A DNA stretch of 64,000 nt. Source: Paramacrobiotus metropolitanus. Lineage: Eukaryota; Tardigrada; Eutardigrada; Parachela; Macrobiotidae. The stretch is taken from contig NW_026570328.1 of the NCBI RefSeq assembly GCF_019649055.1, positions 248,001 through 312,000 of the forward strand, read 5' to 3'. The position numbers were made by a program, and so were the translations under genes. Below the pieces are notes generated by a model. It saw nothing but the letters and a program-made list of their open reading frames with translations, did no database searches and was not told the DNA's origin. This document shows, in pieces, positions 36,601 to 47,880 of this stretch (its first letter is position 1; each line of letters starts with the position of its first letter).

Positions 36601-39600
36601 TCGAAAAATTCACCGATACATATCCGCTTATAAAAGTAGAAAATGCCGGTACGAGTACCTTGTCAGTTGTCTGATGACAAAACACCAGCATGTCATTACC
36701 GATGTGAATCTACCTGCAACCTTTATTTTCGGTAAGTTTTAAACAAATACAGTACACATATAGATACACTATACTATGTATACGTTATGTTACAAACAAA
36801 AGCATTCAGAAAATTCAAAAAATGTAGTGGGCGCCATCAGTTATTAATCCCTGCAAGAAATTTGTGTATGACAGTATGAGTACCGTATTTCGAACAGCAA
36901 CACATTTTATCAGGAAAAATTATTGTCTACAGTCTATTTTATAATAAACCGTATGATTGAGTGATCCTATAGTACCTATACGAATGCTCTTATACAATAA
37001 AACGTTTAGCACTTACAGTAAGTACATGACTGACTTAAGCCAGCAACTTCTTAACATTCTGGCAGATATCATCAACGTATATCAAAAATCTGTAATTCCA
37101 ATCTCGCTTCTGAGCAACATCTGCGCTCACGAGAGAATTACCTGCAGTCTGCCGTGACGATATTCAGATTTTTAATTTTTGTCACACATGCACGAAAACA
37201 ACATTCGATGTTTTCACGCTCAAAACTGAAAAGCGTTTCGAATGAATATATAGATACACATTACACGTGCAGTTTCATGATACGATACAGAACTAACAAT
37301 AAGCAGAACTATGTTGACTTGACGAAACCCTTTTTTCCCGTATTTTACTGGAAAAGAGAGGTACTGGGCTACTGCAAAATTCGGACAGCGAAATCTACTT
37401 GCATTATTACTTCCATTTTTCGTGCTTTTTGTAGCAATCGTTCGATTTACGCTTACCAATTATTCTAGCGTGCAACACTAACTTTCACCGTTTCACGTAG
37501 AATTGGGTCAACCTATGTGCAGTATATTTCGTAAACCGGTATTAACGCAAAAAGTACAGTACAACCTATTTACATATCCTGGCTTAGCAAAGCTTATCTA
37601 TCTTTCTCCTCACGAACTATGCGATGACGCACACAGGAAGTGCCACCGCAGATCCGGTCTTACATAAATAATTATCACTGAGGCATTTTTAGCTTCAAAT
37701 TAATTTTTCAATTTCGATGTCCATTTCGTGTGAAAGAGAATCTTTCACATCAACTTTGTAACACATTTCATCACAGAAAAAAGGCTGCATAAAAAATTCG
37801 CATTTTTCAATAATGAGGCGAAGAAGTATAAAGTACAGCACCATAGCTGCAGCTTATAACAGAAACATGAAATCGAGCACTTACCATGATTAACTTCATT
37901 GGACGGCGTTCGCATCAGCGGATTAACATCGGGACTTGGCGGTGCCACGTCTCTAAAAACACTGTTATTTTCTTGATCCGAATCGGCGTCGACGCTGTTA
38001 TCCTCCGCTTCGGGATCGATGTACGGGGGCTCACCCTTGCAGTCGTGCCCCACAAGGGGGACACACTTTTTATGGACATTGATTTTACAATCCTTACACT
38101 GATAACCCTGTTTGAACAGTCCCCGTAACAACTTCTCGCAATGTTTACACACAGTCGGCTTCGTGTAGGAATGTATGAGGAAGGTGTGCGGCACCTGTAT
38201 CCGACTGGACATGATAATGTCGATAATGGACGGCCGACCGGTGATGGACGGCGAGCGCTCTTTCCGCGTCCCACCTGGCGCCAGTCCACCCCCCAAACTC
38301 GGACTGCCCGGGGCGGACGGACTGGAGACCATCTGCGGAAATGACGATACGGTGGTTTTTAGATTCCCGTTGGGCTCCTCTTTCGCCCGGATATCTCCAG
38401 AATCTGAGGATGAGCGTGGCATAGTGGGCGGAAAAATAAAGCTGATCGTGGGATTCAGGGGCTTTTTGCGCGAATACGAGCAGTTGTTGGGAATTCGGTA
38501 GGCGCATTTTTTATGACAATTCAACCCGCAGCCCTCGCACTTTAATCCTTGGCGTACAAGACCGAACAGCATCACGCCACAATGGTCGCAAAATGTCGGA
38601 GATTTGTACGAATGAATTAGCAAGCTGTGAGGCCGAATTTCCACCCCGTCGGCCGCCGCAGGGGGATTGGCGGACACCAGTACCTCGATCAAACATCCGT
38701 CGCTGATTTCGTTAATGCCGTGAATTCGCTGCAGGATATTCTCCGTGGAATGATCATGTCGGAATAACAACAGACGGGACTGTAAACTGCCCAGACCATG
38801 GTTCTGGAATTTGCGATTGACAAACAAACAGGCCAGCTCCTTCAGCGTCTGCAAAGTTAATTCGGAAATCTTGGTTGTCACCTGTTCCCGCACCAATCCA
38901 CACTGCAGGTGGATGGTTAACGCTGACGGATCGCTGTCCTCCACCATTTTCACATAGATCCTTGGCTGAGAATAAGCAGCTACACCATTTCGTTGCTCAT
39001 GTACAATTAGACTGTCAGTTTACACCATAATCAACAACAACAACATCAACAATGTCCACAATTTCCTTCCAGAATCCGCTTATCGTGTCAGATAGCACAC
39101 AAACTCCAGTTGGGCGAGCTACATAACGCAATTATGGAGGCTCCGACGCTGTAAAAACATCCGAAAAGAAATCCGGAACGATACACCAGCGCGAGCGATG
39201 CAAATTGAGGAGTCGTGTTTCGCAGCTTTGTGATGCTGCAGCTGAGGAAAAATTGCGCGATTCAAATTATTTTAAAATTGCGCTCTACATACAGTCTACA
39301 GTAGTAATCTATACGAGTAAGTACAGTACGAGCAGGCATACAAGAGAGACATGAAACGTCAGCGCCATTGACATATTCGTACGATATGATTGCATTTTAT
39401 GGCTGCGCCAGATGCGCCTTGGCACCGGGGCTGTTGTACACTACGTACAAAATTTAACAGTCGCACTGGGAAGTCTCTGCTACGACGCCCAATTGTAGAC
39501 CTCCTGTACCACCTATGTAATGTTGCAGAAACCACGAATTCTGCGTGTAAAAGGGACAGCAAAAACAAGTTTGAGATGAGTGCACTATCGGAAACGACGA

Positions 39601-42589
39601 AGACCAAAAAAACAAGTTTTCGAGGCTACTTGCTTTTAACCAAAAAGACAAAAGTGCATGTTCTCCATTACCTCAGAATTCAGATGTTGTAGCGGACGAT
39701 CACAGACCAGACAGCTGTCTTCTGCAATCTACACCAAAAGCTAGGTAGAATCTGCAACGATACATTCTGTATCGTTGTAGATCCTGTTTATAATTTTATT
39801 ATACCCATTCCGCTTATAGAAAACAAATAAAATCACAACGCAGTACACTCAATCAGCAAAAAACAGCCTCGGGAGGTCTAAAAACAGAGAACAACTGATC
39901 TAAATTTACTCCCGGTGGAGCTGTTCCCTGCACGGAGGCCGCGTTCCCGCGCTGGATTTCTATGCTGATTCGCTGGCGAAGATACAGTACACACTACTCC
40001 GTACTCGTACAACTGTAGAGCATCATAATAAACTAACCATAGGTACAGTTGTATTCAAAATATCACTAATATTTAGTGATATAGATATGTGTTATGGGAA
40101 TATGTCCTGTAGCACAAAATTATATTGCACAATATTAAATTAATAATAACTTCTTGCAGAAATGCGGTATTGTCCTATCCATACCCTGTTGGACACTACC
40201 AAAAAGCCTAATTCGTGTTAAATAAATAATCATCTACGATGTCCTGCGTAGTACTTGTACGGAATACCAAAAATAAATAAAGAAAAAGCACAATCATATA
40301 ACGCTGGAGGGTATGTTTTTGATGTTTTTTAATTCGTCTACCATCGCCAGTTTACAAAAAGCTGTTATGGTTCCCAAGATAAGATACTTCCTTACTTCAG
40401 CGTATTATTTAACTCATTTCCGGTCATAAAACGCCTATACTTTAACCATTTTCCTTTTGTCAAGTTATCCCGTTTTGTTTGAGTTGCACCTAGTTTGGTT
40501 CACCAAGTGGTTGGATATACTACACTTCAGTTACATGGACCTTTTGTCAGTCAAGATGGAAACTTGTCAAGTTGCTTCAAGGAGGCAATGCAGTTGATTA
40601 GGTTCTCATGTTTGCTTCTGTAGTTCAGGCGTGTCTAGATTTTTGAACGTATTGTATAAACATGATCGGATACTGTAATTTTAGTTATTTGGTTTTTTCC
40701 CCTTCGCACTTAAACGTTTAAATTAAAGTTGTTTGATACGATATTCATGCAGCTGCATCTAGATCTGTTGAGTAAGTACATCGATAGTATGTACTCGTAT
40801 CTACCGATCGGCCCGATACTAATTGTAAAGCTTTTCATACGAACCTGTGTGCCTGTGTAATTAAACGAGTAATTATTTTCATGAAAACAAGCATATTATT
40901 GAATAAATGACTAGGTAAGATAAAGGGCATACATACTAACTGGCTGACGGCATATTTAGAATATTTTGTAGTGTAGGTAAATACATGTACAGGTGGTATG
41001 TATATACAGTAGAAAGCGGTCACTAATTTCAAGAAAACTACGTAGTTATGTTCTGGCGCTGAAAGGTGGTGATCGCAATTCGAAGGCGTTCCATGGTTCC
41101 ATGGACGCATCCGTTTCCTCCAGCAGATGAAGTGCGTTGTGGTTTTGATAACGTATAAGTACAGTCCCAACATTTGGCGATGCGTTATTAGATTACTGAT
41201 TCATAGTGTACTTGGACTGCCCCTTTTTTTCTGATGCGTGTACAATCTGTAGAGGCCGCTACTTACGTCGATTAGTGCTTGCATATATACAAAGGCGATT
41301 CCAAAAGTTTCTTTCCCTATTTTTTATCTTCCCCCACAAACTTACTTAGCCCTTTTCACCCATATTTTTACTAATGCCACTTACTAACTGATTATTAAAA
41401 AATTTAAACTAGTTCCTGTTCAAAGAGGATGGGGAAAATTCGCCAAAAAGACTTTCACCGGTGTCTGGCAGCCTATCTTCTGGGTTTCTCGCAACATTGT
41501 AACATTTTTAACATTCTCCCCGTTCGAACTTCAAGAAGCACAAAACGTTTTTATGTTCAGAAGTCTTCCCTCTTGCAGTGTAAATCAAGATCGAAAAGAT
41601 TCGGCCCTTTCTACTTTTAGAAGAAAATCGGAAGTGTTAGTGACCAGTTGTCAAAACACGAGGCTTGCCAGTTTCCAGACGGCAAAAATATTAAAAAATC
41701 CGGAAAATAATTTACAGCAAACAGGCTAGCGATAAATTGAATCATAGCCAATATGTGCTGGGGTGGGTCAAAGATAACGTTTTTATTGTGGAAAAGAACT
41801 GGAAGTTCGGAATAGCAGGAAAGCGGAAAACCAAAAAAAAACAGATGTCTGTAGAAACAAATTTATTATTTTAATTTGTGAAAGTTTGGAAACGATTCAT
41901 GATCATGATAATAACAAGGACATAGTACTGTAAGCCTTCACTATTATAAATTAGATTCAAAACCACCGAGAAGGAGAGAAGTGACAACATTACAGCTTAA
42001 ATTTTGGAAGGACAGTGGTTAGGCTGCCAGAAGTACCACCGGCTAAATGATTTTTCACCTGGGCAGTTCTTCATCGACAGTTGCAAGTTTTATTTTCTTC
42101 GATAACTCAGAGAACATGTTACGTAATAAAAAATATATCGTTTGCATATCACTTGAAATGGCACGCAGGCAAAATAGGGAAAGAAACTTTTGGAATGTCC
42201 TTTGTAGTACGTATGAACTTCAGTACGTATAAGCCATTAATTAAGCGTTTTATTTTCTAAAGCAACCATGATAATAGTATTATAAGACGCAAAATCCAAG
42301 CCTCTCCAGCAATAAACTAAACAACGCAGTAAAATTCGTAAGGATTATTAAACATTATTTATTACGTAATGCATTATCTGCAGAAAGGTCACTGTAGTAC
42401 AAGAGTGATAGAAAGATTTGCTGTCTTCACCGGGATGTCGCTATAGTATTAAAGTAATATCAGCCAATTAACCAAGATTACTCCGATATATATCACTTAC
42501 TATAAGAAAGGTTTTTCGAATCCATCCAAAGCTTCCTCTTTGCTCACCGCCAACAACGAATTCCCTTGTGCTGTGCCATTGTTGTCCAT
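27635..42589 (-). CDS. PRKD: Protein kinase D (C1-C1-PH-kinase), with probable distant first exon
   Basis: Diacylglycerol-regulated Ser/Thr kinase of Golgi, plasma membrane and nucleus. Core exons: 38965-37885, 33120-32543, 29597-29060 and 27993-27635; from the ATG at 38947 this gives 845 residues. An upstream exon 42589-42548 ([20 protein letters not shown] donor) joins in phase 0 to the TTCTCAG acceptor at 38966 and would add 20 residues; this is likely but unproven. Domains, numbered from 38947: C1a about 107-156 ([17 protein letters not shown]), C1b 253-303, PH about 376-487 ([12 protein letters not shown]), kinase about 513-790. Catalytic Lys551, Asp645 (HCDLKPEN), Asp666 (DFG); activation-loop serines 677 and 681 ([18 protein letters not shown]), the sites used by PKC in mammals. 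The C-terminus ends PEEEDRL without the mammalian PDZ-binding end. Introns are long: 27994-29059, 29598-32542, 33121-37884 and, if used, 38966-42547. Confidence 0.95.
29598..32542. other. PKD intron inside the kinase-coding region
   Basis: 2.9 kb intron. Only short palindromes stand out, for example ACGGTTATGT mirrored around one base at 31294-31314. No coding exon, RNA gene or mobile element ends were recognised. Confidence 0.4.
33121..37884. other. Large PKD intron without a supported gene
   Basis: 4.8 kb intron between the C1 and PH coding exons. It holds a 159-codon minus-strand frame at 35692-35213 and shorter open frames near 35640-35950, but none resembles a known family well enough to be called. 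The rest is AT-rich with many stops. Confidence 0.4.
38966..41289. other. Upstream of the main PKD coding exon
   Basis: Likely PKD intron or 5' flank. A GC-richer stretch at about 39360-39700 is open on both strands; the minus strand has a good polypyrimidine acceptor at about 39540, but the reading frame ends after 28 codons. No family is recognised. The remainder is AT-rich. Confidence 0.35.
41290..42204. mobile_element. Second mariner-like element, decayed
   Basis: 915 bp between inverted repeats sharing TTCCAAAAGTTTCTTTCCCT, flanked by TA (41288-41289 and 42205-42206). The ends resemble those of the element at 24034-24939 (CAAAGG...CCAAAAGT...TTCCC), so the two are related, but the repeats differ in several bases. 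The interior has no intact transposase; a piece around 41760-41850 reads like a much decayed transposase segment ([13 protein letters not shown]), which is only suggestive. Confidence 0.8.
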
Positions 42590-43188
42590 ATGACCATCTT
42601 ATCCCATGGCGCTTTGGTCACTGCATGAGCTACGAGTCGCTCGAGAGCGGTTTTGCAGACAATTATGAAGCGCAGTAAAATACTGCATTACCATACCCGT
42701 CCGGCGTATCGTGCAAATACACCGCTTAATGTTTATTGTCCTTTGCACGGAGCAGTTGCTCCCTCTAGGCTACGGTCAACAGAAGTCTAAAACAACAGAA
42801 AACACTGAAAAATGTAAGAATAAACAACAACAATCAGTCCAAATTGGTCAGCAGTATTGATATAAGGCTGCTTAAAGACGGAAATAAACATTTTTATTGT
42901 GGAAAACAAAAATGGGAGGGAGATCGCGCTTGGGTCGATGCATAAAACCAAAACCCACGTAAAGTTAATTTGATTAAATTTTCAGAAAAATTCTCGGAGA
43001 AACCGTGGGGAAAAGATGCAAGGACACTTACGCACGTAATCGCGTTTCTGTACTGTTCAACTAAATCGCAACCGTATTATGCGCAGTAATTATTTAATAA
43101 AACCCATTGACATTTTATAACCATGCCAGTGCATTCCTAAACAAGTCAGCTGCAGTATTGCAAAAATGTTGAACAAAGGTCATTCTGC

Positions 43189-43244
43189 TCCAGTGAACGG
43201 TATCCGCACTCGTATATATACGAGTGCGGATACCGTTCACTGGA
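43189..43244. repeat. Perfect 56-bp palindrome
   Basis: Two 28-bp arms are exact reverse complements with no spacer, centred on TATA|TATA between 43216 and 43217. An 18-bp part (GAGTGCGGATACCGTTCA) at 43222-43239 is repeated directly at 43243-43260, just past the palindrome. The DNA could extrude a long hairpin or cruciform. No terminal features of a transposon are visible. Confidence 0.9.
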
Positions 43245-43264
43245 GTGCGGATACCGTTCATACC

Positions 43265-43294
43265 TCGATCAACATGTATATACATGTTGATCGA
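43265..43294. repeat. Perfect 30-bp palindrome
   Basis: A second perfect inverted repeat, centred between 43279 and 43280, with arms TCGATCAACATGTAT. It starts 20 bp after the end of the 56-bp palindrome, and the two form one cluster. Confidence 0.9.
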
Positions 43295-44693
43295 AATTTT
43301 TCTTGTGCAGAACAATTTCATTCCAGCCAAGCTTTCGAGCTAGGTTCCAGAATTCCGCGGAACGCCATTTGGCCAAGCGAAATTGAGGGGCGACTATTCG
43401 ACAAACTTGTTGACGTTCTTAATTAGTACGAGATTTACTTGGTCGGTTTCGGGTGAAGAAGGATTTATTCCCAAGAACGTTAGCCACTGAATTGTTCTGC
43501 AGTTGGTGATTTCCGGCTAAAGCTTTTTGACTACGCCTGACAATATTAACGCCACACTTTAACTTTGCCTTATCCAAATAGTTTGTCACTATGTAGATAC
43601 GACTCGCACACTTTTTTAATAATAGACAATAAGTATTTATAAGTATTGTTGTGTTGATAACTGAGCAGGACATTTTCAAACAACATATATGAAAACAACT
43701 GACAATTAAGATGATTTTGCGATTGTCTGTGTTATTTTATGATTATTTTGTGATTGTTGTATTATGATTAGCATTGTTTTATGAGTGTTAATGTGTTACG
43801 TATCAGTAGAATGCACTAAGGTAAAATAAACGTTAACAACGGTCAACGTATACTTCAAGTATTAAAACTTTACTGTGAAAATAGTTGTAGTTTGTTGTGG
43901 AATTTTCATCTGGTCAAGACTAAAATTGTTATGCAAAGATCGATAAGATATGATAAAATATGGTTCAAATATTTTTCGACTGTTTCTTATTGTAGATCAT
44001 TTTTTCCAGTGCCACGCTATACAGATATGCAGAAGAAGTAAAAAAGAGTAGTAATTTACTGTACTACATTACTTGGTATGCAAGACCATAGTGGTAAGGC
44101 TATTAAAACGCCAGCCAGTTCCGCAACCACGGTATACGTCCAAGTCCGTTGCAATACAGGCATAGAATTACGAACGATTGAACTGCTGCCGGTAGAAATT
44201 AAACTCGTGATATGCAAATTTAGATATAATAATTATTTATGAGCCTTTTCGCCCATTCCATACTAGGAAAGTGCACCGGCACCGCTATAGACTAGCACTA
44301 AAAGAAAGGAGCGAAGCAAGACGGTACTGTGATCTTTCGAACTTTGCAATCAGATTAATTGCACAAGAATAGCTAAAAATAATAACAATTTTGAAAAAAA
44401 TATATATATTGAAAAATATTCTTTTTGAAAATATATTTGAATTATATTGTCAAAGCAAACAAAGTTTGGGAAATAATATAAATCAAATCAATTTTTTAGC
44501 ACTTGTGCGTAACGAACGTGACCGACAAAAATCCCGTTTTCTTGAACATATGCTTTTCGGTCGAACTTTCCCATACGATGTTCGGTCATTTCCTCACTGG
44601 CCAAAAGTTTTGCAAGCGAATTGTCCGATCCAAAGCGAGATAGTACGTGTATTGTATTTTTGTCTTACCAAGCAAAGTACCTTACATATTGTA

Positions 44694-45374
44694 CAGTAGA
44701 ACGTCCGACTTTGAACACCCCCGAATGCTGAACACCTCTGAACGTTGAACAGCTTTTTTCGTACCGGCGCTGCTCGTAATGTATAACATTAGGGGGGACC
44801 TCTGAACCCTGAACACCTCTGAACTCTGAACCGTGAACACTGTGTTAGGTACCACAGTATGTTTTATGAGCAAACCGGACCTCCAACCATGAACACAGCA
44901 ATTCAGCAAAACATCCGGGAAGATCCGGCGTTCAGCGTGTTCACGTAGATCAATCGTAACCATTCGTTTGCCGCTTAGTATTTTTATGTACTTATTGAAC
45001 AAATTTTTATTTTCTGAACGAACGTCGCACAAGCAACACGTTGCACAGTCGCTTAACACAGTCGACTCGTTAACCACTGCATATTTTAATAGCAAAAGGC
45101 TGTAATACGATAATTTTTCGGCCGACGAATATCAATTTTTTATTTTTTTTTAATTGTAATTGTCGTTTAACCTGTTTTTTTACGTTTTAAAGAATTATTC
45201 AATAAAAGACGATACAAATCATACATTATGCTTATTAGCTAGCTAAATATTAAGCCAGGGGCCCCCGTAAGAAAGTCACCGCCCCTAGGGGCAGTACCTC
45301 TGAATCATGAACACCTCTGAACCCTGAACAAGAAACTGCGTGCCGAAGGTGTTCAGGGTCGGGAGGTTCCACTG
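44694..45374. mobile_element. Pogo/Tigger-like non-autonomous element
   Basis: 681 bp flanked by TA on both sides. The left end begins CAGTAGAACGTCCGAC; the right end read inward begins CAGTGGAACCTCCCGACC. These imperfect inverted ends and the TA duplication fit the pogo/Tigger group. Both ends contain many near-copies of TGAACACCTCTGAAC, several in direct order on the left and again near 45299-45330. No transposase frame is present. Confidence 0.7.
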
Positions 45375-45740
45375 TACACCGAAAACAAAGCTGCTGTATT
45401 TGATCGAGTAAAATCTTGCTCAAGTACAGCCACACAGGAATCGCGTTCCCATGGTATACTTGCAATCGTGTACAGATAGCACGTAGCGCCTGCAAATTTG
45501 TTTTCCCGGAATTTTTTGGTATCTTCCAGTTTGCCTTCTTCCCGCCGGATGCATGTAGTCTGCAATGACTAGAAACAAATTTCAGATAACACCTAGTCTG
45601 TCAATTTTCTATTGCGTTAAGATATGGAAAATTACATCGGTTCATGATCTACAAGTCTACATGTATCGGTTTATGCATAAGGTCGAAGCGGTGATCAAAT
45701 AACGTATACGAAGTATAGATATAGTATAAATATAATCAGT

Positions 45741-45811
45741 ACCTACTGTATACAGTAGGTGTTGATATAGATATAACATACGTAAGTAACGTAACTGCAA
45801 ATTTGCAGTTA
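45741..45811. repeat. Cluster of short perfect palindromes
   Basis: Two perfect 20-bp palindromes, ACCTACTGTA mirrored at 45741-45760 and TAACTGCAAA mirrored at 45792-45811, lie within 71 bp. Further GTACAAATTTG and AGTACT repeats follow to about 45890. The setting is AT-rich and non-coding. Confidence 0.75.
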
Positions 45812-46444
45812 AACAGTACAGTACTTTAGAGTACAAATTTGACCGACAGTACAGTACAAATTTGCAGTACTTACTTTAAAGTACTAACTCTGAACAAAAG
45901 CTCGTGAAAGACAACAAACATATTCTTCCCAGTTGCGGCCTGCAAACAAACCAAACAACAGCATTCTTTTTCAAAGAATTTTACCGGAAGAGCGGTCGGA
46001 GACGCTGTTTCAGAACGGCATTTTTTATGCTAGAACGGCATTTTGTTTCTGTGGTTGGCTATATCGCCATGTCTCATATGGTACACACCGGTAATTACAA
46101 AGTTACAATACAAACCTATTTATCTTTGATGTACTTTGTAATTTAATTTAGAGATCATGCGTTGGATTGTGGACCTGTGCGGCGAAATTTTAACTTATAA
46201 TTTCAGATACGTAAATGCAGTTTGGGAATGTTCATATATATTTATACTTCGAAGTAGACAATATCTGTACAGTGTGATATCTTTATATATAATTTTGTTA
46301 TTAATCATCTGTTTTCTTCTTGAAAGTTCAGATAGGTAATACCTTTGTGATATTCAAATAAACTCTTATAATCCACGGCTACCACTACAATTTAACAACG
46401 ATGATAGTCAGTTTAATATTATTTGAGCGAGTGTTTAAGCTCAC

Positions 46445-47067
46445 CGAGGCTGCCAATTCTCACGTCAGTGCCTGGTCGTGTCAGTTCAAAGAAATCTGCA
46501 GGTTCTCCCGAAATGACAAAATATTTACAGCAGCGCAAATTGGAGATCAACGGGAGAAGCTTGTTCGAAGATCTTTGTGCACACTGCACAAGCGCTCACC
46601 TGTCAGTTTACAAGTTAGTGATTGCGATGTAATATTGCAGTTGACCACTTGCATGTGAGCTCTGGGGACGTAATGCAAAGCCGCGGTAATTTTGTTAAAG
46701 GAGATCGGAAGAAATCGTTTATTATAAAAGGAGAAAGTTGTTAATACAAGTATGTTTTTATTTCAATGTTTAAATTCGGAAATAATACGGGGAATGCGAT
46801 GTGCGTTTTGAGCACCTGAGTGAAAGGTACGTCTTGTCTTTCATTAACTGAGACAATTTCTTATATGAGTCACAATTCTAAGCGATAGTTATATGCGTAA
46901 TTACCGAAAGTTTTTGTCTTAATAAGTGTATCGAAATTCTTGATAAGAGTATCATTTTTGTTGGACAGGGTTAAAGGGTCAACACTCGACAGAGCTCCTC
47001 GACCATGGCGATTCCGGAATTCGGACTTCCGCCTGCCCAACTGCTGCCGACTGGGGTTGCTAGCCAT
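46445..47067 (-). other. Candidate exons of an unidentified gene
   Basis: On the minus strand an ATG at 47067 opens 54 codons, basic at first (MASNPSRQQLGRRKSEFRNR), ending at a GTAATT donor at 46904 in phase 1. A second coding-like stretch, 46583-46445, reads CAQRSSNKLLPLISN and ends LTRPGTDVRIGSL before a GTGAGC donor. Its entry phase is 0, so the two do not join directly and another exon would be needed. The plus strand of the second stretch is also open (KYLQQRKLEINGRSLFED), so the coding strand there is uncertain. No family is recognised. The region lies between two transposon-derived elements. Confidence 0.28.
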
Positions 47068-47188
47068 TTTATTTCGCGCACGGCCGCCCACCTAGTCTGG
47101 CAGCTTGTATTATGCAATACTGTTGTACGATAGTTCAGTACAACTTTTTACAGACCACCTGGACGAGCATCGTTTGGAGAGTCTAGAC

Positions 47189-47872
47189 TAGAGATGGCAA
47201 CGGCCGGCTAAACGGCTGACCTTTCGGCTGACGGCCGGCTGAAGCCCTTAGCCGGCTAACTCAACCCGGCTGGAAGTCTCAGCCGGCTAGAAAGGCTGAC
47301 CAAATTTTCCAGCCGGCTTAGCCGGCTGGCGGCCGGCTAAGCCGTTTATATTCTCGCTTTAAAAAAAATTCGCAAAATTTTGAAAATAACGTATCAAAGT
47401 GCAGTTAAATCACCAAAAACTACAAGTTGTTCCGTTTATGTTGTGAAAACACGGTTTTCGAACACATTTGAAGCAAAAAAACAGCGATTATTCGGGAATT
47501 CCGAGTCTGAACGAGTTAAAATTCCATAATATTGAATAATTAATGGCGTCATTGCTACTGAAATGGCATCATGACGACCAAGTTAAACAATATCACTAGC
47601 GAAAGCGACAGAAATTAGGCGCAAGCCGAAGAAAACCTGACGCAAAGTGACTCAGTGGCGCCATCTTTACCGCCAAAAATTGCACAACGATGCCGCCGTT
47701 CAAGCCGCTTCAGCCGAGTCGGCCGCCGGCTAAGCCGCGGCTGGCTGAAGTCTCAGCCGGCTTAAGCAGCCGGCCTGACGTCGGCTACGGCTTGCAAAAA
47801 CCGTCAGCCGGCTGGCCAATAGCCGGCTAAGCCGCGGCTTAGCCGGCCTCGGCTAAGCCGTTGCCATCTCTA
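47189..47872. mobile_element. hAT-type MITE with subterminal palindrome arrays
   Basis: 684 bp. The ends are inverted copies of TAGAGATGGCAACGGC, a typical hAT-type terminus. Both sides carry the same 8-bp target duplication, GTCTAGAC (47181-47188 and 47873-47880), which fits the hAT pattern nTnnnnAn. About 150 bp at each end is packed with variants of AGCCGGCT and GGCTTAGCCGG, more than ten in all. The middle (about 47350-47690) is AT-rich with no transposase frame, so the element is non-autonomous. Confidence 0.9.
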
Positions 47873-47880
47873 GTCTAGAC

